Assembly (NCBI RefSeq): GCF_001687475.2
Contig: NZ_CP031611.1
Location: 1,302,001 to 1,366,000, forward strand
Origin: Campylobacter hepaticus
GTDB taxonomy: Bacteria; Campylobacterota; Campylobacteria; Campylobacterales; Campylobacteraceae
DNA length: 64,000 nucleotides
Reading direction: 5' to 3'
Made by a program: the position numbers and the translations under genes. Each line of letters begins with the position of its first letter. Position 1 is the first letter of the stretch. Of this stretch, positions 16,126 through 25,492 are shown piece by piece. Under the pieces are notes generated by a model that was given only the letters and a program-made list of their open reading frames with translations, was not told the origin of the DNA and made no database searches.

Positions 16126-16786
16126 AAAATTAGAACAAAATTTAGCTTATAAATTTAAAGATAAAAACCTTCTTATTCACGCTTTAACACATAAAAGTTA
16201 TAAAAAACCTTATAATAATGAACGTTTAGAATTTTTAGGTGATGCTGTTCTTGATTTGGTTGTAGGAGAATATCTCTTTCATAAATTTGCTAAAGATGCT
16301 GAAGGGGATTTATCTAAGCTTAGAGCAGCTTTAGTTAATGAAAAATCTTTTGCAAAAATTGCAAAGAGTTTGAATTTGGGAGATTTTATTTTTATGAGCA
16401 TGGCTGAGGAAAATAATGGTGGGAAACAAAAACCTTCTATACTTTCTGATACTTTAGAGGCTATTATAGGAGCTATACATTTAGAATCAGGTTTTAATCG
16501 TGCAAAAAATATTGCTTTAAAGCTTATAGATAAGAATTTTCCACAAATTGATGCGAAAATTCTTATAAGAGATTATAAAACTAAATTACAAGAGCTTACT
16601 CAAGGTAAAATTGGACAAACCCCACAATATGAAACTATACGTGCTTTTGGTCCTGATCATTTAAAGCGTTTTGAAGTGGCTTTAATACTTGATGGTCAAG
16701 AGCTTGCAAGGGCTATTGCAGGAAGCAAAAAAGAAGCACAACAAATGACAGCAAAAATTGTGCTTGAGCAATTAGGAGCCTTATAA
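16112..16786 (+). CDS. rnc: Ribonuclease III
   Basis: Double-strand-specific ribonuclease for rRNA and sRNA processing. I place the start at ATG 16112 (224 residues), because AAGG (16101-16104) stands 7 bases upstream; an in-frame TTG at 16097 has no such site. The catalytic signature NERLEFLGDAV is at 36-46, and a double-stranded-RNA-binding domain is at about 152-222 (DYKTKLQELTQ...GSKKEAQQMTA). It is relevant to the hairpin sRNA pair at 2490-2598, which in C. jejuni is matured by this enzyme. Confidence 0.95.
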   Translation: MKKIEKLEQNLAYKFKDKNLLIHALTHKSYKKPYNNERLEFLGDAVLDLVVGEYLFHKFAKDAEGDLSKLRAALVNEKSFAKIAKSLNLGDFIFMSMAEENNGGKQKPSILSDTLEAIIGAIHLESGFNRAKNIALKLIDKNFPQIDAKILIRDYKTKLQELTQGKIGQTPQYETIRAFGPDHLKRFEVALILDGQELARAIAGSKKEAQQMTAKIVLEQLGAL

Positions 16787-16787
16787 T

Positions 16788-17891
16788 ATGAATACTTTTG
16801 GTACAAGATTAAAATTTACAAGCTTTGGTGAATCTCATGGAGTTGGAATTGGGTGTGTTATTGATGGAATGCCTGCAGGAGTTAAATTTGATGAAGATTT
16901 TTTACAAAGTGAACTGGATAAACGTAAAGGTGGAACACGATTTAGCACCCCAAGAAAGGAAAGCGATAAGGCTCAAGTTTTAAGTGGAGTATTTCAAGGA
17001 TATACTACAGGTCATCCTATAGCTATCATGGTTTTTAATGAAAATGCACATTCTAAAGATTATGATAATATAAAAGATTTATTCCGTCCTGCTCATGCTG
17101 ATTTTACTTATTTTTATAAATATGGTTTAAGAGATCATAGGGGTGGAGGAAGATCAAGCGCTAGAGAAAGTATAGCTAGAGTGACTGGTGGTGCAGTTTG
17201 TGCTATGCTTTTAAACGAATTTGGTATTTGCGCTCAAAGTGGAGTTTTTGCAGTAGGCTCTTTGGTTTCAAATTTAAAAGAAGATGAATTTGATTTTGAT
17301 TTTGCTAAAAAAAGTGAAATTTTTTGCCTTGATCCTAAATTAGAACAAGATTTTAAAAATGAAATTTTAAATGCCAGAAATTCTAAAGATAGTGTAGGAG
17401 CTGCAGTTTTTACTAGGGTTAGTGGTATGCCTATAGGACTTGGAGAAGTTCTTTATGATAAATTAGATTCTAAATTAGCTCATGCTTTAATGGGGATAAA
17501 TGCCGTAAAAGCTGTAGAAATAGGTGAAGGGATAAATGCGAGTAAATTACGTGGTTTTGAAAATAATGATGCTTTAAAAGATGGAAAATTTTTAAGCAAT
17601 CATAGTGGAGGTATTTTAGGAGGTATTTCAAATGGAGATGATTTGCTTTTAAAAACTTATTTTAAACCTACTCCTTCTATTTTTATTAAGCAAAAAAGTA
17701 TGGATAAATTAGGAAATAATTTAGAATTTGAACTTAAAGGCAGGCATGATCCTTGTGTGGGGGTTAGAGGAAGTGTGGTTGTTAATGCTATGGTGCGTTT
17801 AGTTTTAGCTGATTGTTTGCTTTTAAATGCCAGTGCAAATTTAAAGAATTTAAAAAATGTTTATTATTATCAAAACTATTTCAAAAAATAG
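16788..17891 (+). CDS. aroC: Chorismate synthase
   Basis: Last step of the shikimate pathway, turning EPSP into chorismate with reduced FMN. It has 367 residues. The family signatures FGESHGVGIGCVIDG (about 12-26), the Arg-rich RDHRGGGRSSARE (about 116-128) and RHDPCVGVRG (about 322-331) are present. It starts one base after the rnc stop. Its last codons form the left arm of an 18-bp terminator hairpin. It is the last conserved gene before the two-partner secretion locus. Confidence 0.96.
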   Translation: MNTFGTRLKFTSFGESHGVGIGCVIDGMPAGVKFDEDFLQSELDKRKGGTRFSTPRKESDKAQVLSGVFQGYTTGHPIAIMVFNENAHSKDYDNIKDLFRPAHADFTYFYKYGLRDHRGGGRSSARESIARVTGGAVCAMLLNEFGICAQSGVFAVGSLVSNLKEDEFDFDFAKKSEIFCLDPKLEQDFKNEILNARNSKDSVGAAVFTRVSGMPIGLGEVLYDKLDSKLAHALMGINAVKAVEIGEGINASKLRGFENNDALKDGKFLSNHSGGILGGISNGDDLLLKTYFKPTPSIFIKQKSMDKLGNNLEFELKGRHDPCVGVRGSVVVNAMVRLVLADCLLLNASANLKNLKNVYYYQNYFKK

Positions 17892-17904
17892 TTTTGATAA
17901 TAAT
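17863..17904 (+). terminator. 18-bp hairpin at the end of aroC
   Basis: ATTATTATCAAAACTATT (17863-17880) is perfectly repeated in reverse complement at 17887-17904, with a 6-base loop. The aroC stop codon lies inside the right arm. ATTTTAAAA follows. It probably ends the rnhA-rnc-aroC transcript and insulates the secretion locus. Confidence 0.65.
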
Positions 17905-18139
17905 ATTTTAAAAAAGATTTAATATCATACTATTTACTTACTAAAAACTTTTCTATGACTTTTTAATTTTGTTTTGAAAATTAAATAACAAATTAATATT
18001 TTATTTATTTTATAGTGTGTAAAAAAGAAATAAAATTAATTTTTTTTTATTTTTTGTTTGTAATTTAGTAAAAATTATTATATAAAATTACTGATTTAAT
18101 AGTAAAATATATATGTAAATATAAAAGAGGAGGCTTTAT
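17905..18139 (+). promoter_or_regulatory. Leader and probable promoter of the two-partner secretion locus
   Basis: About 235 very AT-rich bases without an ORF. Candidate -10 boxes are TATAAAAT (18081-18088) and TAAAAT (18103-18108). A very strong ribosome-binding site GAGGAGG (18127-18133) stands 6 bases before the tpsA ATG, stronger than most in this window. No sigma54 or sigma28 element, Fur box or repeat tract that could phase-vary was seen. Confidence 0.45.
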
Positions 18140-21100
18140 ATGAATTTCAATAAAGGAAAATTTGTTCGTTTATCGTTGAATTTAACGCTGCTTAGCGCTT
18201 TATTCCCGTGCGTCTTGTTATCTGCAGACTTAAGACAAAGAAATGGTAATGTTATTGTTTCAAAAAATACCAGCATTACACATTCTAGCAATGGTACAGA
18301 CGTAATTAATGTTAATAATCCAAATAAAAATGGGGTTTCACACAATCAATTTGATGATTTTAATGTTCAAGATGGTGTGATTTTTAATAATAGTTTAATA
18401 GGTGGTAATTCACAAATTGGTGGTTGGGTTGATAAAAACCCTAATTTACAACAAAATGCTAATACTATAATCAATGAAATTATGAGTAAGCAAGCATCTG
18501 GGATCCATGGTAATATTGAGGTATTTGGAAAGAGTGCTAATTTAATTTTTGCTAATGAAAACGGTTTTAGTATTAATGGTGCGTCTTTTTTAAATACAAC
18601 AGGAGTTACTTTTAGTACAGGTAAATTTAATGGAGATAATATTACAGATGTAGGAAGCAATGGCAAGATATCTATTGGAGATAAAGGTGTTGCAGTTGAT
18701 GGGGATTATTTTAATGTGATTAGCCGTAGCATAGATATTGCCGGTAGTATAGCTCATTATCGACAGGGAAAAAATTTATCTAATATTAATTTTATAGCCG
18801 GGCTTAATAAGGTAGATTTAAGTAATCCTAATTTACCTAAAATTCTTGCTTCAAGACAAACAAATGATAAAATTGATTATGGTATAGATGGTAGAAATTT
18901 AGGTTCTATGTATGCTAATACTGTTACTCTTGTAAGTACTGAAGAAGGTGTTGGTGTAAGACATACTGGAGTTATAAGAGGGCTTAAAGATATTATTGTT
19001 AAAGTTAATGGTGATGCTCAGTTTCAAGCTCTTGGTGTAAATAGTGGAGGAAGTGTTGGTATAGATGCTAGAAATATTACAACATCTTTAATTGATGCAG
19101 ATAATATGAATTTAAATGCCGATGGTAAAATTACTAATGAGGGCTTATATAGAGGTAAAAATATTAAAATCGATGCTAAAGATTTTGAAAATGCAAAAAA
19201 AGATACTTTAAGTAAAGAAACTAGAGATATTTTCAAAACAGATCAAGATGGATCAAAAATACTTGCTGAAAATTTAGATTTGCATACTACAGGCAAAATG
19301 TCTAACTTTGGTTCTATAAACACTTTAAAAGATCTTAGAATTACTACAGGAGGATTTGAAAATAAAGGTAAAATTTCATCTAATGAAGATGTATACTTAA
19401 CTTTAAATAATGATGATTTTGTAAACCGCGGTCAGGTATTTAGTCAACATGATATTAAGGTGCAAGCTAACAAAGATTTAACTTTAAATGATGGTAATTT
19501 ATTTGCTGATCATTTACTTAGTGTTAAAAGCTCCGGTGATTTAAATATCAATGGGAAACTTGAAAATTCTTCTTCAGTAGATCTTGAAGCTCAAAATATT
19601 TATAATAGAAATCTTGTTGCTAGTGGTAAAAATTTAAGTCTTCATGCTAGCAATAATATTATCAACAATGGTTATTTCTTTGCAGTTAATGATTTAATAG
19701 CAAAAGCTTTTCATATTGGAAATAATTCAACTTTTAATAGTTTAAATAATATGTATTTAAATGCTGAGGCTATTGATAATTATGGTTTGATTGTTGCTAG
19801 CAAAGACATTAATATTGAAACAATAGTTTTAACTAATAATGCAAGTTTAACAAGATCTCTTGATGCATCAAGCCAAAGAATTGAAGGTAATGGTTGGGCA
19901 AATTATGGTGATACAGCTTTTAAACGTTGGAATATGGATATTGGAATTGATATTTTAAAATATACTAATAATTTAGATAGTAAACAAGCTTCAATTCAAG
20001 CAGGTGGAAATATTAATATCAATGTTAATTCAAAAAATCAATCAGCGTTTATTTTCAACAGAGGAAAAATAATAGCTCAAGGTGATATTACAACTTTTGG
20101 AAATATAGATAATAAAACTTTAAGTCAGGATATGAGTGTAGAAGAAATTTTAGCTCGTATGAAACTTGATAAGCTTTTTGCTAAAGAATTTCTTGGATCT
20201 TGGAATACAAATTGGAAAGATTATTTAGCTAGAGGCGGTAATTTACTTAATGCTTTAAGATATTTTGCTACAGCTAATTTAAAAGATCATCAAAGAGAAT
20301 CAGCTTGGAATGCTTTTAAAGATGCTGCTGCTCATAATGAAACTTTAAATTTATATTTTTCTTTATTGTTTGGCAGTGATTATGCTTCTAAGAGATTTAT
20401 TCCAAAAGTTAGCGAATGGAATCATGATGCTAAGATAGTCTTTAAATCAAAATCTGAAGCTGTAATATCATCTAATGGAAAATTAAATGTAAATGCTAAT
20501 GAATATGATCAAGGTTTGGTAAGTTCTTTTAATAAAAATTCTTCTTTAATCAAATCACAATTAAAAGATGAGCTTAATAAACAAGATTTACTCTCTACAA
20601 TACCAGATATGGCTAATACAGGATTATTCCATTATACTAATAAAAAAGATGGAGAAATTACTTATCAGTATACTTCAAATCATGCTATAGTAGATCCTGA
20701 TTATTATGGATTTAAAGATGTTGCAAAAGAATTTAAAAATAAAGATTCAGATACTAATAATGTTATAGGAGATTCTTTTTTCCAACATCAACTTCTTAAA
20801 TCAATGTATGAAAAATATGGTCTTGGTGGGGTTTTAAGTGATGAGGATATTGAGCGTCTTCTTAAAAACGGTGCAGATTATGCTAATAAACATAATTTAA
20901 AATTAGGTCAAGGCTTGGGTAAAGATCAAGAAGTTGACAATGATATGATTATATTTGAAAAAGTTAATAGAGATGGAAAAGAAGTTTTAATTCCTAGATT
21001 TTATTTCTCTAAAAAAACTTTAGAAGATAATAAGCTTAGCTCAAATCTTTCTGGAAAAAATGGTGTTAATGTCAATACAAATTCATTTAATTCTTCACTA

Positions 21101-23839
21101 GGTAGTGTTGATTCAAAAGGTAAAGTTAATATCAATGCTAAAGATAAAGTTGATTTACACAGCACAAGTGTTAAAGGAGATGATGTTAATATCAATGCAG
21201 GAGAAGTAAATATAGATACTTTCTCAGGCATAGATGAAAAAGGTTCTCGTAATTCTATTGATAAGAGTGAAGTGAGTGCAAAAAATCATATTAATATTGA
21301 TTCTGATAAGGATATTAATATTAAAAACAGTGATCTTGTTGGAGAAGCTGATGATTCTAAAATTGTCTTACATTCTAAAGATGGAAATATTAATATAACC
21401 AATGATTATTCTAATACTTCATCTTTTAAAAATACTGATACAAATAATGAAAAATCTAATACTTCTAAAACAACAGATGGAGTTTTAAGTTCAAATCTTA
21501 AAGCAGGGGATGTAGATATTATTTCTAATAAAGATGTTAATATACAAGGTAGCAATATAGATGCAAATAGTGAAATTAACATTAAAGGAAATAATGTTAA
21601 TATAACAGATGCTCATGAAAAATCTAGTACTACTTTTGATGGAATATATTTTGGAACAGCATCTATTACTCATCAAAGCGGTAGTTCACAAAGTTCTAAA
21701 TCAATTGGCAGTAAATTAAGCTCAAAAGGAGATATTAAAATTGATGCTAAAAAAGATATTAATATTGAAGGTTCTGATCTTAAAGCTCAAAAATCAGCAG
21801 ATTTAGATGCAGAAAATATTAATATTAAAAATGGAGAAAATAAAGTTTCTTATTCTTTGGATTCTTCAAGTCTTAGTGCATTAGGATATAGATATGATTC
21901 TGTAAATAGTGATAGTACTTTAGCTTCTTCATCTAATGTTGAAGCAGGTAATTTAAATTTACATGCAAAAGATAAAGCAACTATTACAGGAAGCCATTTA
22001 GGTGGTGGAGATATTAATATACATGCTAATGGGGTTGATTTTAAAGCAGCACAAAATAAAACTCACACACAAAGCAATTCTTCTGCTATAGGATTTTTTG
22101 CTAATACTGACATAGGTTTAGGTGGATATGGAGTTGGTGCAAAATACAGCTTTACAGATGGAATATCAAGTGCTGGTAAAACTTATGATGATAATTTTAG
22201 AGGATCTAGTACCTTAGGTTCTTCTGAAGTTGGAATAGAATTTGCTAGAACTCAAAAAACAGAAAATGAAGTTTCTCATCTTTCTAGCTCAGTTACAGGA
22301 TCAAATATCAATATTGATGCAGATGGTACTTTAGATATAGGTGGAGGTAACTTTGAAGCAGAGAAAGATATTAACTTAAAAGGTGGAGAGGTTATAAGCA
22401 CTAAATATGAAGATAGCAAAACTGAGGATAGTTCAAGATTTGGTATTTATGTTAAAGAAAGACTTGAAGTGGGTGGCTTAGCAGTGTCTGCTCTTAATCA
22501 AGGTATTGCTACTCTTAGCAGCGATAGAGGTGTAAATCATGGGATACCAGTAGTTCAAGGTCTTGCTACTACTCTTGGTGTGCTTCATGATCATATCGCA
22601 GAAGCAAGTGCTGGTGAAAGCGTAGGTTTAGGATTTGAAAAAGAACATGAAAGAAGCTCTAAAGAAAATACTACCCATCTTAAAGCCGGGGGTAAATTAA
22701 ATATAGAAAGCACTAAAGGAGATGTGACTTTAAATGGGGTTGATGCTAAAGCAGGTGAAATCAATATTAATGCAAAAGAAAATTTCACAGCTAATGCTTC
22801 AAAATCAAGCCATTCTTCTTCAAGTACTTCTTTTGAAATGGAAGTAGGCAAAAAAACAGTAGCAGGATATAATGTTTTTGATGGAGGAACTGTTGGAGGT
22901 GAAATTGAGTTTTCTGCTGGAGGATCACGTTCTAAAGAAGATGAAACTAAATATCATAATTCTCATTTTGATGGAAAAAATGTTAGTATTAAAACAGGAA
23001 AAGATGCTACTTTAAATGGAGCTAATGTTAAAGCTTCTAATGATGTTAATTTAGATATAGGTGGAGATTTAAATGTTAATTCTTTAAAAGATCAATCTCA
23101 TTCAGATAAATATAGTGTTTCATTAGGCGGAACTGTAGAATTAGACTTATCATCAAATCATATTGTTTCGGGAGATTTTTCAGGCACAGTAGGAGTAGGA
23201 TATGGTAAAAAAGATAGTCAAACTGTAGGAGAGCAAAGTGGCATTAGTGCAAAAAATGAGATTAAGGGTAATGTTAATGGAGATTTGTCTTTAGATGGCG
23301 GGGTTATTAATTCTGATACTCAAAAAGGCAATTTAAATGTTGGAGGAAAGGTTAAAGGATCTGATATTAAAGTTTATGAAAAAGGTGATGGGGCTCATGT
23401 TTCATTAACTGGAACATCAGACCATGTTTATAAAGCAAAAATTAATATAGATGATCATATTGATAAAACAGGTAGTGTTAATTCTGCAATCAATATTGAT
23501 GTTAATGGTAAAAAAGATCATGGTTTAAGTCAAGATACTAAAGATACTCAACATATGCAAGATAATTCTTGGGATGGAGGAAATGTTAATATTGGTATCT
23601 TTACTCATAAAATTAAAGATGGAGTTAATAAATTTATTGATTCAGGTTCTGATGGTCATGGAGCAAATAATCATGGAGGAGCAAATAATCATGGAGGAGC
23701 AAATGCTGGAGCCCAAAATCCAAATGTTAATGGACCTCAAGCAAATAATCATGGAGGAGCAAATGCAAATGGAGCTCAAAATGGAGGTGCTGATAATGGA
23801 CCTTATATCAATGAGACTACTCAAACTACAAGGTTATAA
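18140..23839 (+). CDS. Two-partner secretion exoprotein TpsA, filamentous-hemagglutinin/CdiA-like
   Basis: A 1899-residue secreted filamentous protein. The signal peptide is 1-29. The TPS secretion domain (about 30-270) has the family motifs VSHNQFDDFNV, NPNL (100-103) and NENG (139-142, in place of the usual NPNG). Beta-helix FHA repeats run to about 640. A helix-rich middle part (about 660-960) includes a shortened copy of the module found between the FHA-1 and FHA-2 repeats of CdiA/HecA proteins (around 848-958). FHA-2-like repeats follow to about 1700, rich in INI/VNI strands and Asp/Asn/Gly/Ser. A low-complexity tail at 1836-1899 holds ANNHGG repeats. The mature protein has no cysteine. 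There is no VENN motif, pretoxin domain or recognisable toxin domain, and no immunity-like gene follows. Best read as an adhesin or effector-less CdiA relative. Confidence 0.9.
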   Translation: MNFNKGKFVRLSLNLTLLSALFPCVLLSADLRQRNGNVIVSKNTSITHSSNGTDVINVNNPNKNGVSHNQFDDFNVQDGVIFNNSLIGGNSQIGGWVDKNPNLQQNANTIINEIMSKQASGIHGNIEVFGKSANLIFANENGFSINGASFLNTTGVTFSTGKFNGDNITDVGSNGKISIGDKGVAVDGDYFNVISRSIDIAGSIAHYRQGKNLSNINFIAGLNKVDLSNPNLPKILASRQTNDKIDYGIDGRNLGSMYANTVTLVSTEEGVGVRHTGVIRGLKDIIVKVNGDAQFQALGVNSGGSVGIDARNITTSLIDADNMNLNADGKITNEGLYRGKNIKIDAKDFENAKKDTLSKETRDIFKTDQDGSKILAENLDLHTTGKMSNFGSINTLKDLRITTGGFENKGKISSNEDVYLTLNNDDFVNRGQVFSQHDIKVQANKDLTLNDGNLFADHLLSVKSSGDLNINGKLENSSSVDLEAQNIYNRNLVASGKNLSLHASNNIINNGYFFAVNDLIAKAFHIGNNSTFNSLNNMYLNAEAIDNYGLIVASKDINIETIVLTNNASLTRSLDASSQRIEGNGWANYGDTAFKRWNMDIGIDILKYTNNLDSKQASIQAGGNININVNSKNQSAFIFNRGKIIAQGDITTFGNIDNKTLSQDMSVEEILARMKLDKLFAKEFLGSWNTNWKDYLARGGNLLNALRYFATANLKDHQRESAWNAFKDAAAHNETLNLYFSLLFGSDYASKRFIPKVSEWNHDAKIVFKSKSEAVISSNGKLNVNANEYDQGLVSSFNKNSSLIKSQLKDELNKQDLLSTIPDMANTGLFHYTNKKDGEITYQYTSNHAIVDPDYYGFKDVAKEFKNKDSDTNNVIGDSFFQHQLLKSMYEKYGLGGVLSDEDIERLLKNGADYANKHNLKLGQGLGKDQEVDNDMIIFEKVNRDGKEVLIPRFYFSKKTLEDNKLSSNLSGKNGVNVNTNSFNSSLGSVDSKGKVNINAKDKVDLHSTSVKGDDVNINAGEVNIDTFSGIDEKGSRNSIDKSEVSAKNHINIDSDKDINIKNSDLVGEADDSKIVLHSKDGNINITNDYSNTSSFKNTDTNNEKSNTSKTTDGVLSSNLKAGDVDIISNKDVNIQGSNIDANSEINIKGNNVNITDAHEKSSTTFDGIYFGTASITHQSGSSQSSKSIGSKLSSKGDIKIDAKKDINIEGSDLKAQKSADLDAENINIKNGENKVSYSLDSSSLSALGYRYDSVNSDSTLASSSNVEAGNLNLHAKDKATITGSHLGGGDINIHANGVDFKAAQNKTHTQSNSSAIGFFANTDIGLGGYGVGAKYSFTDGISSAGKTYDDNFRGSSTLGSSEVGIEFARTQKTENEVSHLSSSVTGSNINIDADGTLDIGGGNFEAEKDINLKGGEVISTKYEDSKTEDSSRFGIYVKERLEVGGLAVSALNQGIATLSSDRGVNHGIPVVQGLATTLGVLHDHIAEASAGESVGLGFEKEHERSSKENTTHLKAGGKLNIESTKGDVTLNGVDAKAGEININAKENFTANASKSSHSSSSTSFEMEVGKKTVAGYNVFDGGTVGGEIEFSAGGSRSKEDETKYHNSHFDGKNVSIKTGKDATLNGANVKASNDVNLDIGGDLNVNSLKDQSHSDKYSVSLGGTVELDLSSNHIVSGDFSGTVGVGYGKKDSQTVGEQSGISAKNEIKGNVNGDLSLDGGVINSDTQKGNLNVGGKVKGSDIKVYEKGDGAHVSLTGTSDHVYKAKINIDDHIDKTGSVNSAINIDVNGKKDHGLSQDTKDTQHMQDNSWDGGNVNIGIFTHKIKDGVNKFIDSGSDGHGANNHGGANNHGGANAGAQNPNVNGPQANNHGGANANGAQNGGADNGPYINETTQTTRL
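23663..23778 (+). repeat. 18-bp in-frame repeats coding for Ala-Asn-Asn-His-Gly-Gly
   Basis: GCAAATAATCATGGAGGA occurs in tandem at 23663-23680 and 23681-23698 and again at 23741-23758, with degenerate copies around them. Being a multiple of three, copy-number change would alter the length of the exoprotein tail without a frameshift. Near-identity of the units at DNA level suggests recent duplication. Confidence 0.85.
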
Positions 23840-25492
23840 GTGAGAATTATTAAAATTGTATTTTTGTCTATGAGTTATATCTGCTTTTTACAAGCAGATG
23901 ACTCAGCAAAAATGCTTAATTTGTTAGAAAAAAGACAACAACAAATCTATATAGAAAAAGAATTTGATGAATTAGCAAGAAAGCAACAAGAAGAAGATGA
24001 AATTATCTTAGAAAATCCCAATTTTGAAGATAAGTTTTATACTTTTGAACATATTCAATTTAAAAAAGAAGATGAACTTACAAAAAAAGCTGAAGTAATT
24101 TTGCAAAAATATCTTAATAAGGCTTTAAATATTAATGATATTTATAATATGATTAAAGAGCTTACTAATTTTATTGTTTCAAAGGGTTATTCTACTTCAG
24201 GTATAAGTATTGATAAAATAGATGAGAGCAATCATACTCTTTTACTTGATTTAAAATATGGCTTTGTTGGAGAAATATATCTTAATGGGGATAATAATGC
24301 TACAAAATTAGAGCTTGGTGTGCCTTTAAAAAAGGGAGATAAATTTAATATTTATGATTTAGATACAGGAATAGAAAATTTAAGCAATGCTGCTGAAAAT
24401 GTTAAAATTTCTATAAAAGCTAGCCAAGATTATGATTATTCAGATATATTTATTGAAAGTGAACCAAATCCTATTGATATACTTATTGATTTTGATAATA
24501 GTGGAAGTAAAGATCAAGGAGAATATAAGACTAGCACTCAAGTTGTTTTGAAAAATCCATTTAATGTTAATGATTCTATGCAATTTGGTTTTATCCAAAG
24601 TTTATTAAAAGATATGGGAAAAGAACATAAAAATGTTTATTTGTTAAATTATCTTTTACCTTTGCAAACTTATGAATTTATTTATTCTTTACAATACAGT
24701 GATAATAAAAATTTGATTGAAGGTTATGGTAATTCTTACATAGTAAATAAAGATACAAGTTTAAGACATAAAATTACATTAAGGAAAATTTTACACCGTA
24801 CTAATACGGATAAGTTTTCAATTTATGCTAATTTATCTATTAAAGATGATGTTAATGAAATTGATGATTTTGTTTTAAAAAGTTCAAGTGGTAGGTATTC
24901 TAGTATTGCTAGTGGTATTGAGTATTCAACTCTTGCATTTGATGGGTTTTTATTTTTAAATTTAGAATATGAAAAAGGGGTTCCATTTTTAGGATCTAAA
25001 AGAGATTCTATTAATTCTTTATATAAGGTAGAATTTAATAAGGTAAATTTTAATTCAAGTTATAAAAAGAATTTTTATTTTAATGATGATTTAGCCTTTT
25101 TATATCAGGGTAATATAGGGGGAAGTTATTCTAATGAACCCTTGCTATATGCAAATAAATTTTTAATAGGTGATGAATATACTGTTAGAGGATTTAAGGA
25201 AAGTTCAGCAGCACTTGATTATGGAGTATATGGAAATCATACTATATATTTACAATTTTTACACTTCCCAAAATATTTAAGAGCTTTACAACCTTTTATT
25301 GGTTTAGATTTGGGTTATGGTAGAGATTATCTTTTGCCTAATAAAGATTTTTTAGCAGGCATTGCTTTTGGATTTAGATACAATTTAGATTATTTATCTT
25401 TAAATTTTACTGCATCTAAGGCATTGCATAAATCTTCTAATATGCCAAGTGAAAGAATGCCTATTTACTTTAGAGCTTCGATGTTTTTTTAA
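23840..25492 (+). CDS. TpsB outer-membrane transporter (FhaC/ShlB/CdiB family)
   Basis: A 550-residue Omp85-superfamily pore that exports the TpsA protein across the outer membrane. It has signal peptide 1-20 and an N-terminal charged helix region (about 22-60). Two POTRA domains follow (about 66-136 and 137-205; the second has the family-like IENLSNAAENV). A 16-strand-type barrel follows, with the loop-6 signature VRGF at 449-452, and it ends in a terminal Phe. The GTG start follows the tpsA stop with no gap; AAGG at 23830-23833 serves it. Its stop overlaps the convergent PP-loop gene by 4 bases. The order tpsA-tpsB is the reverse of cdiB-cdiA. Confidence 0.9.
   Translation: MRIIKIVFLSMSYICFLQADDSAKMLNLLEKRQQQIYIEKEFDELARKQQEEDEIILENPNFEDKFYTFEHIQFKKEDELTKKAEVILQKYLNKALNINDIYNMIKELTNFIVSKGYSTSGISIDKIDESNHTLLLDLKYGFVGEIYLNGDNNATKLELGVPLKKGDKFNIYDLDTGIENLSNAAENVKISIKASQDYDYSDIFIESEPNPIDILIDFDNSGSKDQGEYKTSTQVVLKNPFNVNDSMQFGFIQSLLKDMGKEHKNVYLLNYLLPLQTYEFIYSLQYSDNKNLIEGYGNSYIVNKDTSLRHKITLRKILHRTNTDKFSIYANLSIKDDVNEIDDFVLKSSSGRYSSIASGIEYSTLAFDGFLFLNLEYEKGVPFLGSKRDSINSLYKVEFNKVNFNSSYKKNFYFNDDLAFLYQGNIGGSYSNEPLLYANKFLIGDEYTVRGFKESSAALDYGVYGNHTIYLQFLHFPKYLRALQPFIGLDLGYGRDYLLPNKDFLAGIAFGFRYNLDYLSLNFTASKALHKSSNMPSERMPIYFRASMFF

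Noticed and set aside
23574-23843. An 89-codon plus-strand frame rich in Met and Glu, and a minus-strand frame at 23642-23824
   Set aside because: They are other-frame readings of the ANNHGG repeat tail of the exoprotein; repeats with a unit length divisible by three stay open in several frames.
23840-25492. Search for a CDI immunity gene or orphan toxin cassette after tpsA
   Set aside because: The only gene downstream on the same strand is the TpsB pore, and the next gene is a convergent PP-loop ATPase conserved at this place; no small acidic immunity-like ORF was found.
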